The position numbers were made by a program, and so were the translations under genes. 64,000 nt of DNA from Epiperipatus broadwayi. Lineage: Eukaryota > Onychophora > Udeonychophora > Euonychophora > Peripatidae. Shown here one piece after another: positions 24,767 to 36,305 of the stretch; positions within the stretch are counted from its first letter, which is position 1, and the number at the start of each line of letters is the position of its first letter. Where the stretch lies: the NCBI GenBank assembly GCA_028023455.1, contig JAQFVV010000049.1, forward strand, positions 8,028,240 through 8,092,239, read 5' to 3'. The notes beneath the pieces were generated by a model. The model ran no database searches and was not told the DNA's origin. It worked only from the letters and a program-made list of their open reading frames with translations.

Positions 24767-26648
24767 TGTAACGGAATAGCGTTACATGGTATTCAAACCC
24801 AGGCGTATTGGGGTATATTCAACTACAATCAATTGACGAAATAACTGACAGGGACAAAACTTTTATAAAAGCGGTCTTGCTTTAATAATAAGCGAAGAAC
24901 AGCCGTTGCTAAAAGCCGATCGCAGCTATATAAGAGTACCTGTCAGATTTATTGAAAAAAAGAGTAAAAATTGTTGTTATTTTATTATTTTGTGTGTGTG
25001 TGCTGAGAATAAATCTATAATCCGTCGTTGTAGTTTTTTTTTATTCATTTTGATTAATTAAAGAAGAATGATTGAACGCAAGTTTAACTTTTATCAAATA
25101 ATTTAAATTAATTAGCAATATGTTCTGAAATTCCAAGCAATCTCAGATTAATTTGTACAAACGTAATTAGTAAATGTAAAATTAGAAATTGAAACAATAG
25201 GCAGGATATGTGCTGGTACGCCGAGATAAAACAAGCCAAAATTAGAAACAGAGGTGTGAGAAAGTGTACACCGCTATTGTACGACTCAGATTTCTGTCCC
25301 CAGAGAAACAATACCTAAGAAAAACGGTTAAATTCCAAACTAATGTCAACAATCCCAGAAATCTCGGAGTTGAGTTGACACGCGATGGACTTATCAAATA
25401 AAGGGACTCACAGGTGCATGGGATTGATTGGAGGAGAAAAATTCAAGGTGTGAGGGCGTGAAGGCAAAGATCAAAAAGGCCGAACAGCGTTTTCAGAGAA
25501 CAGTTGTGCTCTTCTTTAGAGAAATTATTAAGAGACTTGATTTTTATTAGACATTATGAATCTAACTGCCATGCGTTGCTGAATATAGAATTCGCGGCTT
25601 GACCGCCGGACCTCCGCGTCCAGTCCAGCTGATCGCCATCAAGATGCTCATACCACCGGAGAACCTCATATTAGGACCACGCTCGCTTGGAGACCGCGCA
25701 AATCGCCGGAATACCTCATTAAAGAATAATCTTCGCTCAGGATCCCATTACAGTCGTTCTACATTTCACAGGTAGCTATCGTAAAATTTGTTATATTCAA
25801 TTGTGCACTTAAAGAAATAACTTTAATATCCAGAACTATTAGAAAGACATTAATCTAGAACAGTATAATTAATATTAATCATTTATGAACAGTTCGAGAA
25901 TTTTTTACCTAATAAATTTGCCGACTGATCAACAGTCTTAAATAATATGTGCAAAGTAATTTGAAGTTTACCGTTAATTGTCTTGGCTTGCCGATCACAT
26001 ACCTGCGTTAATTATTATTAAACAGATGAAATAAATATTTATGTAGCTAATTTTTTTTGTTATTTAATTGCTTGGAATTTCAACATAAATTTATATTTAT
26101 CGGAATGAATGCTTTAGCGTAAATTTGTTTGTATGGAAATGAATGCAGTTGATATTTTGGGGGTGAGATTTTATTGATTTTATGCTGAATGCAGTTGATA
26201 TTTTGGGGGTGGGATTTTATTGATTTTATGCTTATGTCGTGATGTTTTAGACTAAAGTTAAGTTGGATTAATTTGTTCTGTGGGATGTAGGGCGGGCCTT
26301 TCTATGATTATAATAACGGAGGTAGTGTGAAGGGTAATTGTGGCTGTGTTCGTTTCATGTTTCCGACTGGAGCGAGGCACGGGCATGTTTTGTGATATAA
26401 TTGAGTGGGCTTATGCACATACGTGGCGGACTCTTCTAAAAGTTCTCCTGGCGCCTATTACTGGGATTCGATTCGAATCTATGTATAAAATAAATAAAGC
26501 GTACGTGTATGGGTGTTAGAAATTATCGTCGCAGAACATCATGTAATCCCCGGACGGAAGAACACAGCGGGTGCCAACAAAAAAAGGGAATCGTCAAGCA
26601 AGGATTAACGGAGGTAGTGATGTTGCCTCGGTCACGTGGGCGATTACA
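24767..26648. mobile_element. Non-coding TG...CA element with 4-bp TSD (LTR-like)
   Basis: Begins TGTAACGGAATAGCGTTACA, a 20-bp terminal palindrome, and ends GGGCGATTACA. ATAG is duplicated directly outside both ends (24763-24766, 26649-26652). Promoter-like CTATATAAGAG near 24926 and AATAAA near 25008 are as expected in an LTR. No coding frame is evident and GC is higher around 25590-25760. It shares a GTAATTAGTAAATGTAAAAT block with 16694-19396. A long solo LTR or non-autonomous LTR element is the best guess. Confidence 0.72.
26141..26232. repeat. 46-bp tandem duplication
   Basis: Two adjacent 46-bp units starting GAATGCAGTTGATATTTTGG differ at one base (GTGAGATT versus GTGGGATT). A recent local duplication inside the LTR-like element. 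Confidence 0.9.
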
Positions 26649-27379
26649 ATAGCAAGACAAAATCTTTCATGAAAATATTCCAAGACTCCCAGTTTAATAT
26701 CAGTATATGAACTATTTGATTGTCTCAGCATAAATATGTATATAACAGATTGCTAAACAAAAATGAAGGCAATTCTATATTTGTTGATCATCAAAAGGCG
26801 GTTAATCATGTATTTGAATCTTCCAGGGCTGAGACAATGTGTACTGAGAGAAACGATGCCAAAAGGGAAATCAAGGAGACTTACTTTATTGCTAGTGGCA
26901 TAAATGCTATAAATAGAAAAGACACATGTTTTTCAATTTCAAAAAATTTGATGGTCTGATTTGCATACAACAAGTTTAATACATATTAAGGCTATGAATA
27001 TGGAGCAAGATTTAGAATTTAGTAATTTCACCTTTATACGTTGAAGTGTATTGTATTAATTAACTGTGATATTGGGCATAATAATTGTGATAATGTATTT
27101 TAATGATATATTACACAATATTTAGTCTATAATAATTTGGAATAATAAACATGGAGTGTAATACAGTCTAAAATCTTTATAAAGAAACAATTATTTCTAG
27201 AATTTTCTCTTATAAATACAAGAATAAAATTCATTTGTGAATGTTTTGTCTTTCCTTAAGGATTGAAAGTTTAGGCCACTCTTTTTATTTTACATTATAT
27301 AAATAGATATCAGTTTGTTATCAAGAAACAGTGAAGTTACCTACTAAAAAGTTCTGGCATTGGGTTGAAGCTATAAAAA

Positions 27380-27704
27380 CATGGGAAAGGGTCCATCTTC
27401 TATATCCTGCCAGGCCTTTTCAAGAATACATATTCTTAGTAACTACTGATTCATATTCCAAATGGATAGAATATTGAATGGTAAAAAACACCAATGCAGA
27501 AAATGTAATAAAAATATTCAGCTTTTTGCTACAAATGGGTATCCTGAGTTTATAGTTACTCGCAGAGGTGTAGGATTTTGCTCTGTGCAATTTAAGAATT
27601 TTCTTGTACAGAAAGATATAACATGTTTTAATTTCCTATACCATCCCAAGTCAAATGCTCTACCAGAAAAGACCATTCAACATCTTAAATGCACAATAAA
27701 TTAA
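27380..27704 (+). pseudogene. Integrase core remnant
   Basis: WERVHLLYPARPFQEYIFLV, then TTDSYSKWIEY and, after a stop and frameshift, NGYPEFIVTRRGVGFCSVQF, KDITCFNFLYHPKSNALPEK and TIQHLK. The D-D-E pattern positions are recognisable but degenerate: the usual sDNG is TRRG and the first D is L. It is distinct from the integrase at 5590-5910. Confidence 0.72.
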
Positions 27705-27889
27705 AAAATGTACATTGATATTCATGAAGTTCTTGAGCTCAGTGACAAAGAAATCCCTGGAAGAATTATTAACGAAGCACCATGTGAGAATATATATTTC
27801 TCTGCTTATTTCAGACAAGACTAAAAGAAAGAAGGTAAATTAACATAAAGCTCAAGATAGGATAGATTATTATTATTATATGTTTTCCT

Positions 27890-28070
27890 TACTTTTTTTG
27901 CATTCCTTCTTATATTCATAAATTACCTATAATCAATCTCCACATATACAATTTAATGCAATTTTTTTTATAATTCCTTTAATTTCCTAACAGTTTCGAC
28001 TATCTTGCAGTTTTCATCACAGCTACAACATTTAAACATATAACCATTTAATCTTATCTTTGGCTTTTTT
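27890..28070 (-). repeat. Family P element in the gypsy remnant
   Basis: Similar to 12866-13012 over TTTAATGCAA, TTCCTTACAGTTTCGACT-like and TCATCA-AGCT blocks. It lies between the integrase core and the integrase C-terminal remnant. Edges are not determined. Confidence 0.55.
27988..28024 (-). ncRNA. Hammerhead-like motif, family P (first core base changed)
   Basis: Minus strand: AGCT, GTGATGA (C to G at the first core base), AA, ACTG-CAAGA-TAGT, C, GAAAC, TGTTA. Stem II of four pairs is kept with compensating G-U. The C3 change should abolish cleavage. Confidence 0.5.
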
Positions 28071-29195
28071 TATAAAAATGGATTAATCATTAACCATTAA
28101 TATATATATAAATACATATTTTACATTATTATTCATAATCATATTTTATTCTTAACTCTATACCTTTACCTCTCTCTACCCAAATACATGAAATTAAATT
28201 GGAAGACAGTAGAGAAGTAAGATGGCACATTAAGAAATGTTATATTGAGCTGACATAGATAATGAATAAAAGTACAAGTTCAAACTACTGCTCATGTTGA
28301 AGGTTCTTTAGAGAAGAATGAGAATAAATAAATGGATATGTCTACCAACACCAAAATGCAAAGAAAAATCTTTGAACCAAGATATATCTACAAAATTAAA
28401 TAGTGAATTATAGCTTAATAGGAAGAAAAAAATAACTGAGCAGGAGAGGGAAAAAAAATCAACATTAAGAATTACCAGAGACAGACATATGCTGAAAAGA
28501 TTACAAGATTATTTCTTGGCAAAAATGGACTGGTTTCTAGAGCAAAGAGGAGGTATTGGTGTGGATCCACTAAGTTGTGTAACAAATAAATAAAGATTCA
28601 TAAATGTGTGTGTACATGACTGGTCATTACAAAATACATTTATATTCATTTTAGAAACAAAAAAATGCTAATAAGTAAAATTATGTAAATTATCAATTTA
28701 ACCTGGATATACAAATTTGCATAAAGATAATAAACTATTTTTGAAAATTAGTGAAGCTATCAAAAATGTTAGCAGAACTTTAATATCACAGATTCAGATA
28801 GAGAGCAGTTTAGTACTGGCAAGCAAGCAGTAAAGTGCTTGCAAAACCCACAATATGTGAGCAATGAAGATCGCTGAATAAAGGGTTATAATGAAAAGTT
28901 AATGAAGAAGAGTTAACAGAGTGAAATAAGGGATTGCAATATAAATATGCAGCATTATATTTTGATATGTTATTAAGACATTTAATTTATAAAATTCTAC
29001 TAGCAAACTGTTAATTCTGAGTAATAAACTTGTTGAGTTATTAAAACCTTTTGTGTATTATTTCTAAAATAATTAATGAGTATACAGCTGCCTTATGTTA
29101 AATTTGGGCCCATATACATCACCACAATGAGTTTTTATTCCCTGAAAAACTATTATATTCCTATCATCAAAAGCAAATTTCACTATTCAGAAATA

Positions 29196-29421
29196 AAACA
29201 AGCAAAACTCTCCATACAGTAGTGCCACTCAGTGCAAGCTAGAGTAATCAATGGATGCCAGAAGGCACTAGATAGGGATTTTGTGCACTAGCCTTCTGGC
29301 ATCCATTGATTACACTGGCTTGCACTGAGTGGCACTACTGTATGGAGAGTTTTGCCTGTTTTAATAACAGTTATGAACAAGCATAAGAAATTGTGATCAT
29401 GTGATGTTTGGTGGTTTTATA
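29196..29421 (+). repeat. Family A repeat, near-perfect inverted repeat without the ribozyme
   Basis: Two arms of about 75 bp form an almost perfect hairpin: GCCACTCAGTGCAAGC and ATCAATGGATGCCAGAAGGC are mirrored by GCCTTCTGGCATCCATTGAT and GCTTGCACTGAGTGGC. The 3' tail AAGCATAAG...GTGATGTTTGG follows. An 8-bp duplication CAGAAATA flanks it. The ribozyme segment is deleted between the arms. Confidence 0.85.
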
Positions 29422-30340
29422 CAGAAATATTGATATTTTTGTAAAATTTACTTATAAACAATAAATTTTTGGTTCACTCCAGATAGTTTGGTGTCAGTAT
29501 GTCACAAGTATGTAATTTGATAGTAATACTATTTTTTTAATCACTAAATAATGACATGTTATGCATTTAATTTCAATAAAAACAAGCTACCAGAATATGT
29601 GAAAAACTAACAGGAAACAAACTGTTATTATATTTGTAAATGTAACCCATAAAAAGCATTCACATTTAATGCAGCACAAATAAATCTCTTAGACTTTCAT
29701 TCATTATGTTAAATGTATCAATTTCTTAATATGCAAGCATTTTTCTATTAATTAAAACTAATCAGTAACTAATCAATTATATGATTTTAATTGTGCAATA
29801 AATTTTTAAATTAACTAAATTTTTTTGAGTCCAAGACAACTTGTGTGTTCAAAAATTAAAATGTAAGGGTTACAAATGGTCTATTATAACAATATTAATT
29901 TTTAAAGGCCTTAATTCCATATTATATTTTAAACAGAACAGATGCCCATTTCAGTACCTTTCTAACAATATTTCTATATTGCAAAAATCAAATCAGTTTG
30001 AATTTAGCTCACCTAGAATAAATATTATGCATGACTTTTCTGATTTAGCAGTTTTATATTTTTCAAATAAATGCTGTTTTTACTACTTTTTAAAACAAAT
30101 ATTATAAAACTTGTTGTAAATAATGGCAACAATAATAAAAAATTTATTTCATCATAAGAATTGATTATAAGATAGCAAACAATTGAATTCAGTTAAACAA
30201 AAGTAATTTTATTTCCTCCCTTTGTGATTTTATGGCTATACTTTTTACTGTGTATTTGAAATGCAATCATTCCAAATACCAACAAACAAAATAATACATA
30301 ATAAAAATAGCAAACAGTCTGCTATACTCGCAACACAAAT

Positions 30341-30495
30341 ATATATATATAGTTCCCTATAGTTAACTTCCTCTGATGAGGTATTGCTACATACATAACA
30401 TACTATACACATGTATAGTTCGCTTTGGTTAACTTCCCCTGATGAGGTATTGCTACACATATAACACAATCTATATATATATAGTTCTCTTTGGG
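30341..30495. repeat. 67-bp tandem repeat with CTGATGAGG motif
   Basis: TATAGTTC-CTTT/ATGGTTAACTTCC-CTGATGAGGTATTGCTACA repeats at about 30350, 30415 and (partly) 30482. The minus-strand frame reads as repeated NTSSGEVN-SELYI. CTGATGA is followed by a possible GTA-TTGC-TAC stem, but GAAAC is absent (ATAAC instead). It may be a decayed hammerhead tandem. Confidence 0.55.
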
Positions 30496-30519
30496 TCATT
30501 TCCCCCAATGCACTTTATA

Positions 30520-31240
30520 ACTGGCTGTTTTCAAGATGGTTACCACTGGCCTCAGTTTCCCAAACACTTTGGTCCTGGTCCAGTTCAGCTGCGCATGAAC
30601 ACCCCTGGCTTTGTCATAGAGCACTGTGTTCATTACTATGAGCTTCTTTCGACTGCAATCACTTCCATCTCTCTGCAACTGTCCATTTTATAAACGCACT
30701 GGAAATCAGCTCTTCATATCTGGCTGCTTTCTAGACAGTTTCCTCCAGCCTGTTTCCCAAACTCTTTGGGCCTGTACAGCTATTGCTCATGAATACAATT
30801 TCACTGTAGAATACTGCACCTTCACTGAACCTACCGACTTCAATCTTTCTGGAAAAATGAACTGGGAGAATGAAAGATGTATCTTGTTGCTTACTCTATT
30901 TATAGTTTATAATTACACAACTTAATTACTTTCTTCCATATATGGTAATGTTTTTAGGTCTATAACTAATTAATTAGTGCCTTAGGAATTCATTTCCATA
31001 TAAGGTAATTTATAGTCTATTTCATTAATTAATTAGTCTCTTATCAAGAAAAATTTGTAATCAGCAAATATTTCTTGGAATTTAATGATCGCAATGTTCT
31101 TATTGCAATTAACATAAATTCATTAACTAAATTTACTGCTTATCAGTTAACAATTTTCTCTAATATATTTTCTACTATTTCTGTAGTGCACAAACTTAAA
31201 CTAATGCAAATATAAATATTTTTACAAAATATATACAAAA
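30520..31240 (+). repeat. Dispersed repeat B, copy 2
   Basis: Matches 8800-9480 block by block (see that entry). The first 110 bp (30530-30640) repeat, in diverged form, the block around 30740-30800 (CAGTTTCCCAAAC, TTCAGCTG, CATGAACAC), so the repeat has an internal duplication here. CTGTCTGTGATTTTATGGCT near 31258 also recurs near 30218. Identity is unknown. Confidence 0.7.
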
Positions 31241-31570
31241 GTAACATTATTTCTTCTGTCTGTGATTTTATGGCTATACATTTATTTTCTTTGCAAACAT
31301 TTTAATATATATTGTAAATAATGCTTATAATAAAAAAATATCAAATTTGAAATGACAGAGAAGTATGAGATACAACTTGTAGTATTTATATGATTAAATT
31401 GCATTGTAGAAACTAAGTATTAATGGAGTTTACTGGTAATGCAGTCTAAAGTACACTAATTAAACCAATATTTTTATAAAGTGTCTACAAGTAAAGATGG
31501 AGATCACAATTATATACTGTAGAACTAAATGGTTAGATTTAAAGAGTATTAATGGATCAACCATTATATT

Positions 31571-32717
31571 GTAACGGTATACATATGCTGTTACATTATT
31601 TTAAAATTAAAATATAAGGGGGAAATAAATCTTAAATAAAATTGATTTATTAAAAACAGAAAATTAAAATACTTATTTAGCATATATATTATCACACAGA
31701 TGGAAAACTTAAAAACTATTTTTAAAAACAGTATTTAAATGTAAGAAATTTAAAAAAAAGTAAAGATCTGAAGATTAATATTTTTTGTTTTAAGTAATAT
31801 AAAGGAAAATAGAAACAAATGTCAAATAGTGAATGGAATTGATTGAAATGTAATTGAATGTAAAGCAAATTAGTCCTTGGGGCACATATGATTGTAAGAT
31901 CAGATAAAAAATATAAAAAAATTAAAGATTGACCAATGCAAGCACCAAGCAATGCAAGGGCCAGAAACGAAAACATCTGGACCTTAGAATCAGTGAATTC
32001 ATGTTCGATGGATCCGTAAAATTTAGTGATAAGGAAGGCTTAATACTATAAAAAGAAAATTATTGAATTCAGTGATAGTTTTTAATCTATTAATCTTGCA
32101 GCTGTATTGTGGACTCCATGATGTAGGAGTCTTGCAATAAAATTAGTTTCCTTTGCATGCACCAGCCAAGGCCTCCCAATGACAGTTCCTGACCAAATGA
32201 ATGGCAAGTAGCAGCTTCGTTTCCAAGGAGGATGGACAATTTACAAAAGTAATCAATAGGATGGATTTCTATAAATCTGCCGAAATCATGGGAAGTATAA
32301 ACTTTTATCAATATGAACTTATAGATCGATCTTTTAAACAAACTTTCAATTAGTGATCTCCAAACTATGAACTCTTATCTGACTTAAAAAACTTTAAATC
32401 AATTATTAATATTTTTTATGTATAATGTTTGCTTTAATCATTTCCATTTTATTTTTATTTTTATTGTATTTATTACCTAAATTATTAAATTTATTGTTGG
32501 GTATAGATGACTGCATAGGCTCATTAAGTTTGGGGTTAGGTCATTGGAGTTAACTTCAGACTATGCTGGTAGAGGGATATATAAGTGTTTATATCAATGT
32601 AATGTGAAGCATGTTAGCATACAGTGCAATGTGCCCAACTGAATGCATGGCCCCAAAGATATAGCCATCGTGTTGCAATGGACATGGAGTACTTACCTGC
32701 CGTTCATTTCCCTTATG
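31571..32717. repeat. 1.15-kb direct repeat, left copy
   Basis: Begins TGTAACGGTATACATATGCTGTTACA (written here as the palindrome arms TGTAAC and GTTACA around GGTATACATATGCT). It aligns almost to its end (AGTACTTAC-TGCC-TT-ATTTCCCTT) with 33147-34297. No coding frame is obvious. Confidence 0.85.
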
Positions 32718-33146
32718 CCAGTGATTTTTTTTTTTTAAATGAAATATTTTTTATCTATATTATGCAAAGTTATAAAAGTTAATATTCTTGTAAAAGTACT
32801 ACCAGTAAAAAAATTGTGTATATATGAACAAATGCGAGGAATAAAATGTAATAATTAATATAAATAATAATTTTTTTTAAAAAGTCTAATTAAAATTAAT
32901 AAGGAACCTGTTTGACTTGCCTAATTAATATATGAAAAGTAGAAAAAAGGAAACTCTTGAGGGAGGAGGCATAATCTCAGCTGGAGTAAAAAGGCAAAAA
33001 TAGTCAGCATTTTTTTTTGTAATTACTAAGCAAAGAAATCATTATATAATCAATAATCAATTTGTGTAACATAATTACTAACACTTAAGTAAATTCTTTT
33101 TTTTTTTAATGTTTTGTTTTTTGAGGAAGTTCACTGATATATAATG

Positions 33147-34297
33147 GTATACATATGCCATTACATTATTTTAAAATTAAAATAAAAGGGGGAAATAAAT
33201 CTTAGATAAAACTGATTTATTAAAAACTTAAAAATGGAAAATTAAAATACTTATTTAACATATGTATTATTGTACAGATGCAAAACTTTAAAACTATTAA
33301 AAAAAAAAGTATTTAAAAGTAAAAAATTAAAAGAAAAGATCTGAAAATTAATATTTTTTGTTTTAAGTAATATAAAAGAAAATAGAAACAAATGACAATG
33401 GAAATGATTGAAATATAATTGAATGTAAAGCAAATTAGCCCTTGGGGCACTTATATGATTGTAAGGTCAGATAAGAGATATAAAAAAATTAAAGATTGAT
33501 CAACGCAAGCACCAAATCATGCATGAGCCAGAAAGGAAAACATCTGGACCTTAGGATCAGTGATATAATGTTCGAAGAATCCGTAAAATTTAGAGATAAA
33601 GGAAGCGTAATACTATAAAGAGAAAATTATTGAATTCAGTGGTGGTTTTTAATCTGACTATTAATCTTGCAGCTGTATTGCGGACTCCTTAATGCAGGGG
33701 TCTTGCAATAAAATTAGTTTCCTTTGCATGCACTGGCGGAGGCCTCCCGATGAGTTACTGACCAAATAAATGGCAAATAGCAGCTTCATTTCCAAGGACA
33801 GACAATCTACAAAAGTCATCAATAGGATGGACTTTTATAAATCTGCCGAAATCATGGGAACACTTTTATCAATATGAACTTATAGATCGATCTTTTAAAC
33901 AAAATTTCAATTAGTAATCTCTAAAGTATAAACTCTTATCTGACTTAAAAAAATTCTAAATCAATTATTAATATTTTTTTATGTATAACATTTGCTTTAA
34001 TCATTTCCATTTTTATTTTTTTTATTTATTAACTAAATTATTAAATTTAAAGTTGGATGTAGATGACTGCATAGACTCATTAAGTTTAGGATTAGGTCAT
34101 TGGGGTTAATTTCAGACTATTTGTTTTGTAGTTGAGTAGATGCTGGTAGAGGGTTATATGGGTGCTTATATCAATGTAATGTAAAGCGTGTTAGCATACA
34201 GGGCAATGTGCCCAACTGAATGCATGGCCCCAAACATGTAGCCATTGCATTGCAATGGACATGGAGTACTTACTTGCCATTGATTTCCCTTTTGCTC
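33147..34297. repeat. 1.15-kb direct repeat, right copy
   Basis: The same sequence as 31571-32717 with scattered substitutions and a few indels, including TTTGTTTTGTAGTTGAGTAGA present only here. The copies are separated by about 430 bp containing a purine-rich tract (GAAAAGTAGAAAAAAGGAAA). LTRs of a gutted element are possible, but there is no clear TSD or primer site; a segmental duplication is the alternative. Confidence 0.85.
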
Positions 34298-35100
34298 TAT
34301 CGATAGGATCTATAAGATGGCAAGTACCGTTCTCCCTCCATATGAAGCACTTTCATTTTTTAATGTTTTATATACATGATTTTTTCGCTGGACAAACACA
34401 CATTCCTGTAATAGACGAGGATCATTTCTTTTAAATAATATCACACTGCAGATGTATATTCCTGTCAGCATGGTTTTATGCTAACATCTTCATATTGCAT
34501 TGGTTGCGTCTGTATATCAGAAAGCGAGTGTTGATTTAGCTACAAACTTTTAGCCTGAGGTTGGATGTTTTGAAAAGTTTTAATTGCGTAATCTAAGTAG
34601 CTTATCTATGCTCAACATTCTAAAACAAAAATATTATATAAACTTTCCATCTGTGTATACTTATTAAAATAACAATTTAAATTTAAAAGTAATAAAATCT
34701 AAAGCAATATTCATTTATTCCTCAAAGTTATGTGTGCATAAATAAATGTTTTGTGATAATTACTGGTAGTGTCTAATTTTTTTTTATCTTTTTCTTTATT
34801 AGAAATATATTTTAAGAATTTGGATTATAAATTTCTGCTTCTCCTTGAGCTAGTGGCAAGGGTTACCGGTCAATAAAATTAAAAGTTGGATCTTTCCCAA
34901 GAAGTATCTGCCTACATTATAAATTTTCTAGGTTCAAATGGCCTAGTGGCGCCCTGTACAGCAGATAGGGTGAGGGTCCGCACTTTCTCCGACCATTATA
35001 ATATATATATATTATTAACAAATTGTAAAAAAATTAATAATAAAACAACACAGTTTTTACTAAGTTTAACACATGCATATTTATATACATCTATACTCAT

Positions 35101-35424
35101 CATATGATCACCATTTCTTATGCTTGCTCACAACTGTTATTAAAATAGGCAAAACTCTCCAAACAGTAATGCCACCCAGTATAAGCCAGAGTAATCAATG
35201 GATGCTAGAAGGCTTGTGCCTAAAATCCCTATCTAGTGTCTATTCATCCAATATCCCCAAACTAGTTTCTAGATTGTGGCTTTCATCAGTGAGAAGCCTT
35301 GGATCTGAGAGCACTGGATGAGTAGGCACTAGATAGTCATTTTATGCACAAGCCTTCTGTCATCCATTGATTACTCTAGCTTGCACTGAGTGGCACTACT
35401 GAATGGAGAATTTTGCCTGTTTTT
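35101..35424 (-). repeat. Family A hammerhead repeat, full-length palindrome
   Basis: A tail (ATGATCACCATTTCTTATGC), left arm, ribozyme on the minus strand (35253-35296), a short centre and the right arm ending TTTTGCCTGTTT. A perfect 12-bp duplication ATCTATACTCAT flanks it (35089-35100, 35425-35436). Confidence 0.88.
35253..35296 (-). ncRNA. Hammerhead-like motif, family A (core intact)
   Basis: Minus strand: TTCTCA, CTGATGA, AAGCCACAATCTA, GAAAC, TAGTT, TGGGGA. The core matches consensus. Stem I forms with one G-U and one mismatch. Stem II is weakened (AATCT where other copies have AAGCT). The cleavage triplet is GTT here rather than GTC. Confidence 0.6.
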
Positions 35425-35805
35425 ATCTATACTCATATGATATTCTTACATACAAACATACACATACTTGCACAATATTTTTTAAAATAAATAATAACTT
35501 TAAAAAGGTATTTAAATTGAATGTAGATTTGATAATACTATGAGCTGTTAGAGTATTGATAAAATATTTTTTATTTTTAGATACCATTCTATTTAGTAAA
35601 AAAATATAAAATTTTGCAAAATCTGTTGTAACAATAATAATGACAATATAAAATGTAAATCAGTTTAACAATCAAAATCAATAGTGATAATCTAAATATT
35701 TATAATCAAGTTCACACACACTAAAAAACAACAACACAAACAATGCTAATAATTGAAATGAATAGCAAGAGTAACAGCACTACTAAGAATAATAATCACA
35801 ATTAC

Positions 35806-35997
35806 CTTTGCGTATAAAGAATCATAATCTTCTGGCGGTACAAATTCAGCAGTAACCATTCCATTTTCAGGAACATCATACATTACAGTGGTAACATCTT
35901 TATCATTAGGTTCAGGGAAATGTGAAGAAAATGTTACAATTAAACGATTTTTTAAATTTTGAGGAATAGGACGATCATTAGGCATAGAAACTTTAAT
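35806..35997 (-). CDS. TEP/CD109 exon: MG4
   Basis: A 192-bp exon, exactly 64 codons, between the acceptor TTCAG and donor GTAATT. It starts IKVSMPNDRPIPQNLKNR and includes DVPENGMVTAEFVPPEDYDS, which fits the MG4 pattern of a ligand-like strand followed by G-v-tf-v-P. It is phase 0 at both ends. The donor opens a 14.9-kb intron that holds two LTR-like elements, a terminal-inverted-repeat DNA transposon, a gypsy remnant and the 31571-34297 direct repeats. Confidence 0.88.
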
Positions 35998-36077
35998 CTG
36001 AAGAAAAAAAAAAATTTAAATACAGTAAAACAATAAAGGAAGATCAAATAAAAAAAGACAAGCAAACTTTTACTTAC

Positions 36078-36305
36078 ATAAAGAAGATATTTCAGACCAG
36101 GTTTGAAGTTTGAAGATGATTTTTTGACATCTAGTTGAACCATGTCTTTATAAAGGGGAAATGTTGCAGATCCTTTTTGGATTAATCCTGTTAAATCTTC
36201 AGTGATTTCTGCTGTTACAGTTATATCAGTGCGTTTATCGAAATAGATATTTGATGACAGAAGGTCTTTCACATTAATATATCCTTTTGCTTCACCATTT
36301 ACTAG
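36078..36305 (-). CDS. TEP/CD109 exon: MG3 end and MG4 start
   Basis: A 228-bp exon, exactly 76 codons, after the acceptor TGTTAG and before GTAAGT. It begins LVNGEAKGYINVKDL and ends NFKPGLKYLLY. The FKPGLKY segment is the family's F-PG-PY-motif leading into the MG4 beta-sandwich (compare FRQGIPF in vertebrate A2M). The next intron is only 80 bp. There are no internal stops or frameshifts. Confidence 0.88.

Larger units (their letters stand above)
27350..28560 (+). mobile_element. Second gypsy-like pol remnant (integrase end)
   Basis: Integrase pieces (27380-27704) are followed at about 28208 by REVRWHIKKCYIE, like the C-terminal tail of gypsy integrase, and at about 28510-28560 by a purine-rich stretch (AGAGCAAAGAGGAGGTA) that could be the polypurine tract. 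A family P hammerhead element interrupts it near 27890-28070. LTRs were not found. Confidence 0.55.

Noticed and set aside
30245-30508. Minus-strand frame with repeated NTSSGEVN-SELYI peptides
   Set aside because: The periodicity is that of the 67-bp DNA tandem repeat, not a protein repeat.
34847-34990. Possible second SINE (GAGCTAGTGGCAAGG ... AGGTTCAAATGG ... GGTGAGGGTCCGCAC)
   Set aside because: Box-A- and box-B-like strings are about 75 bp apart and no acceptor stem, tail or duplication can be drawn; left unannotated.
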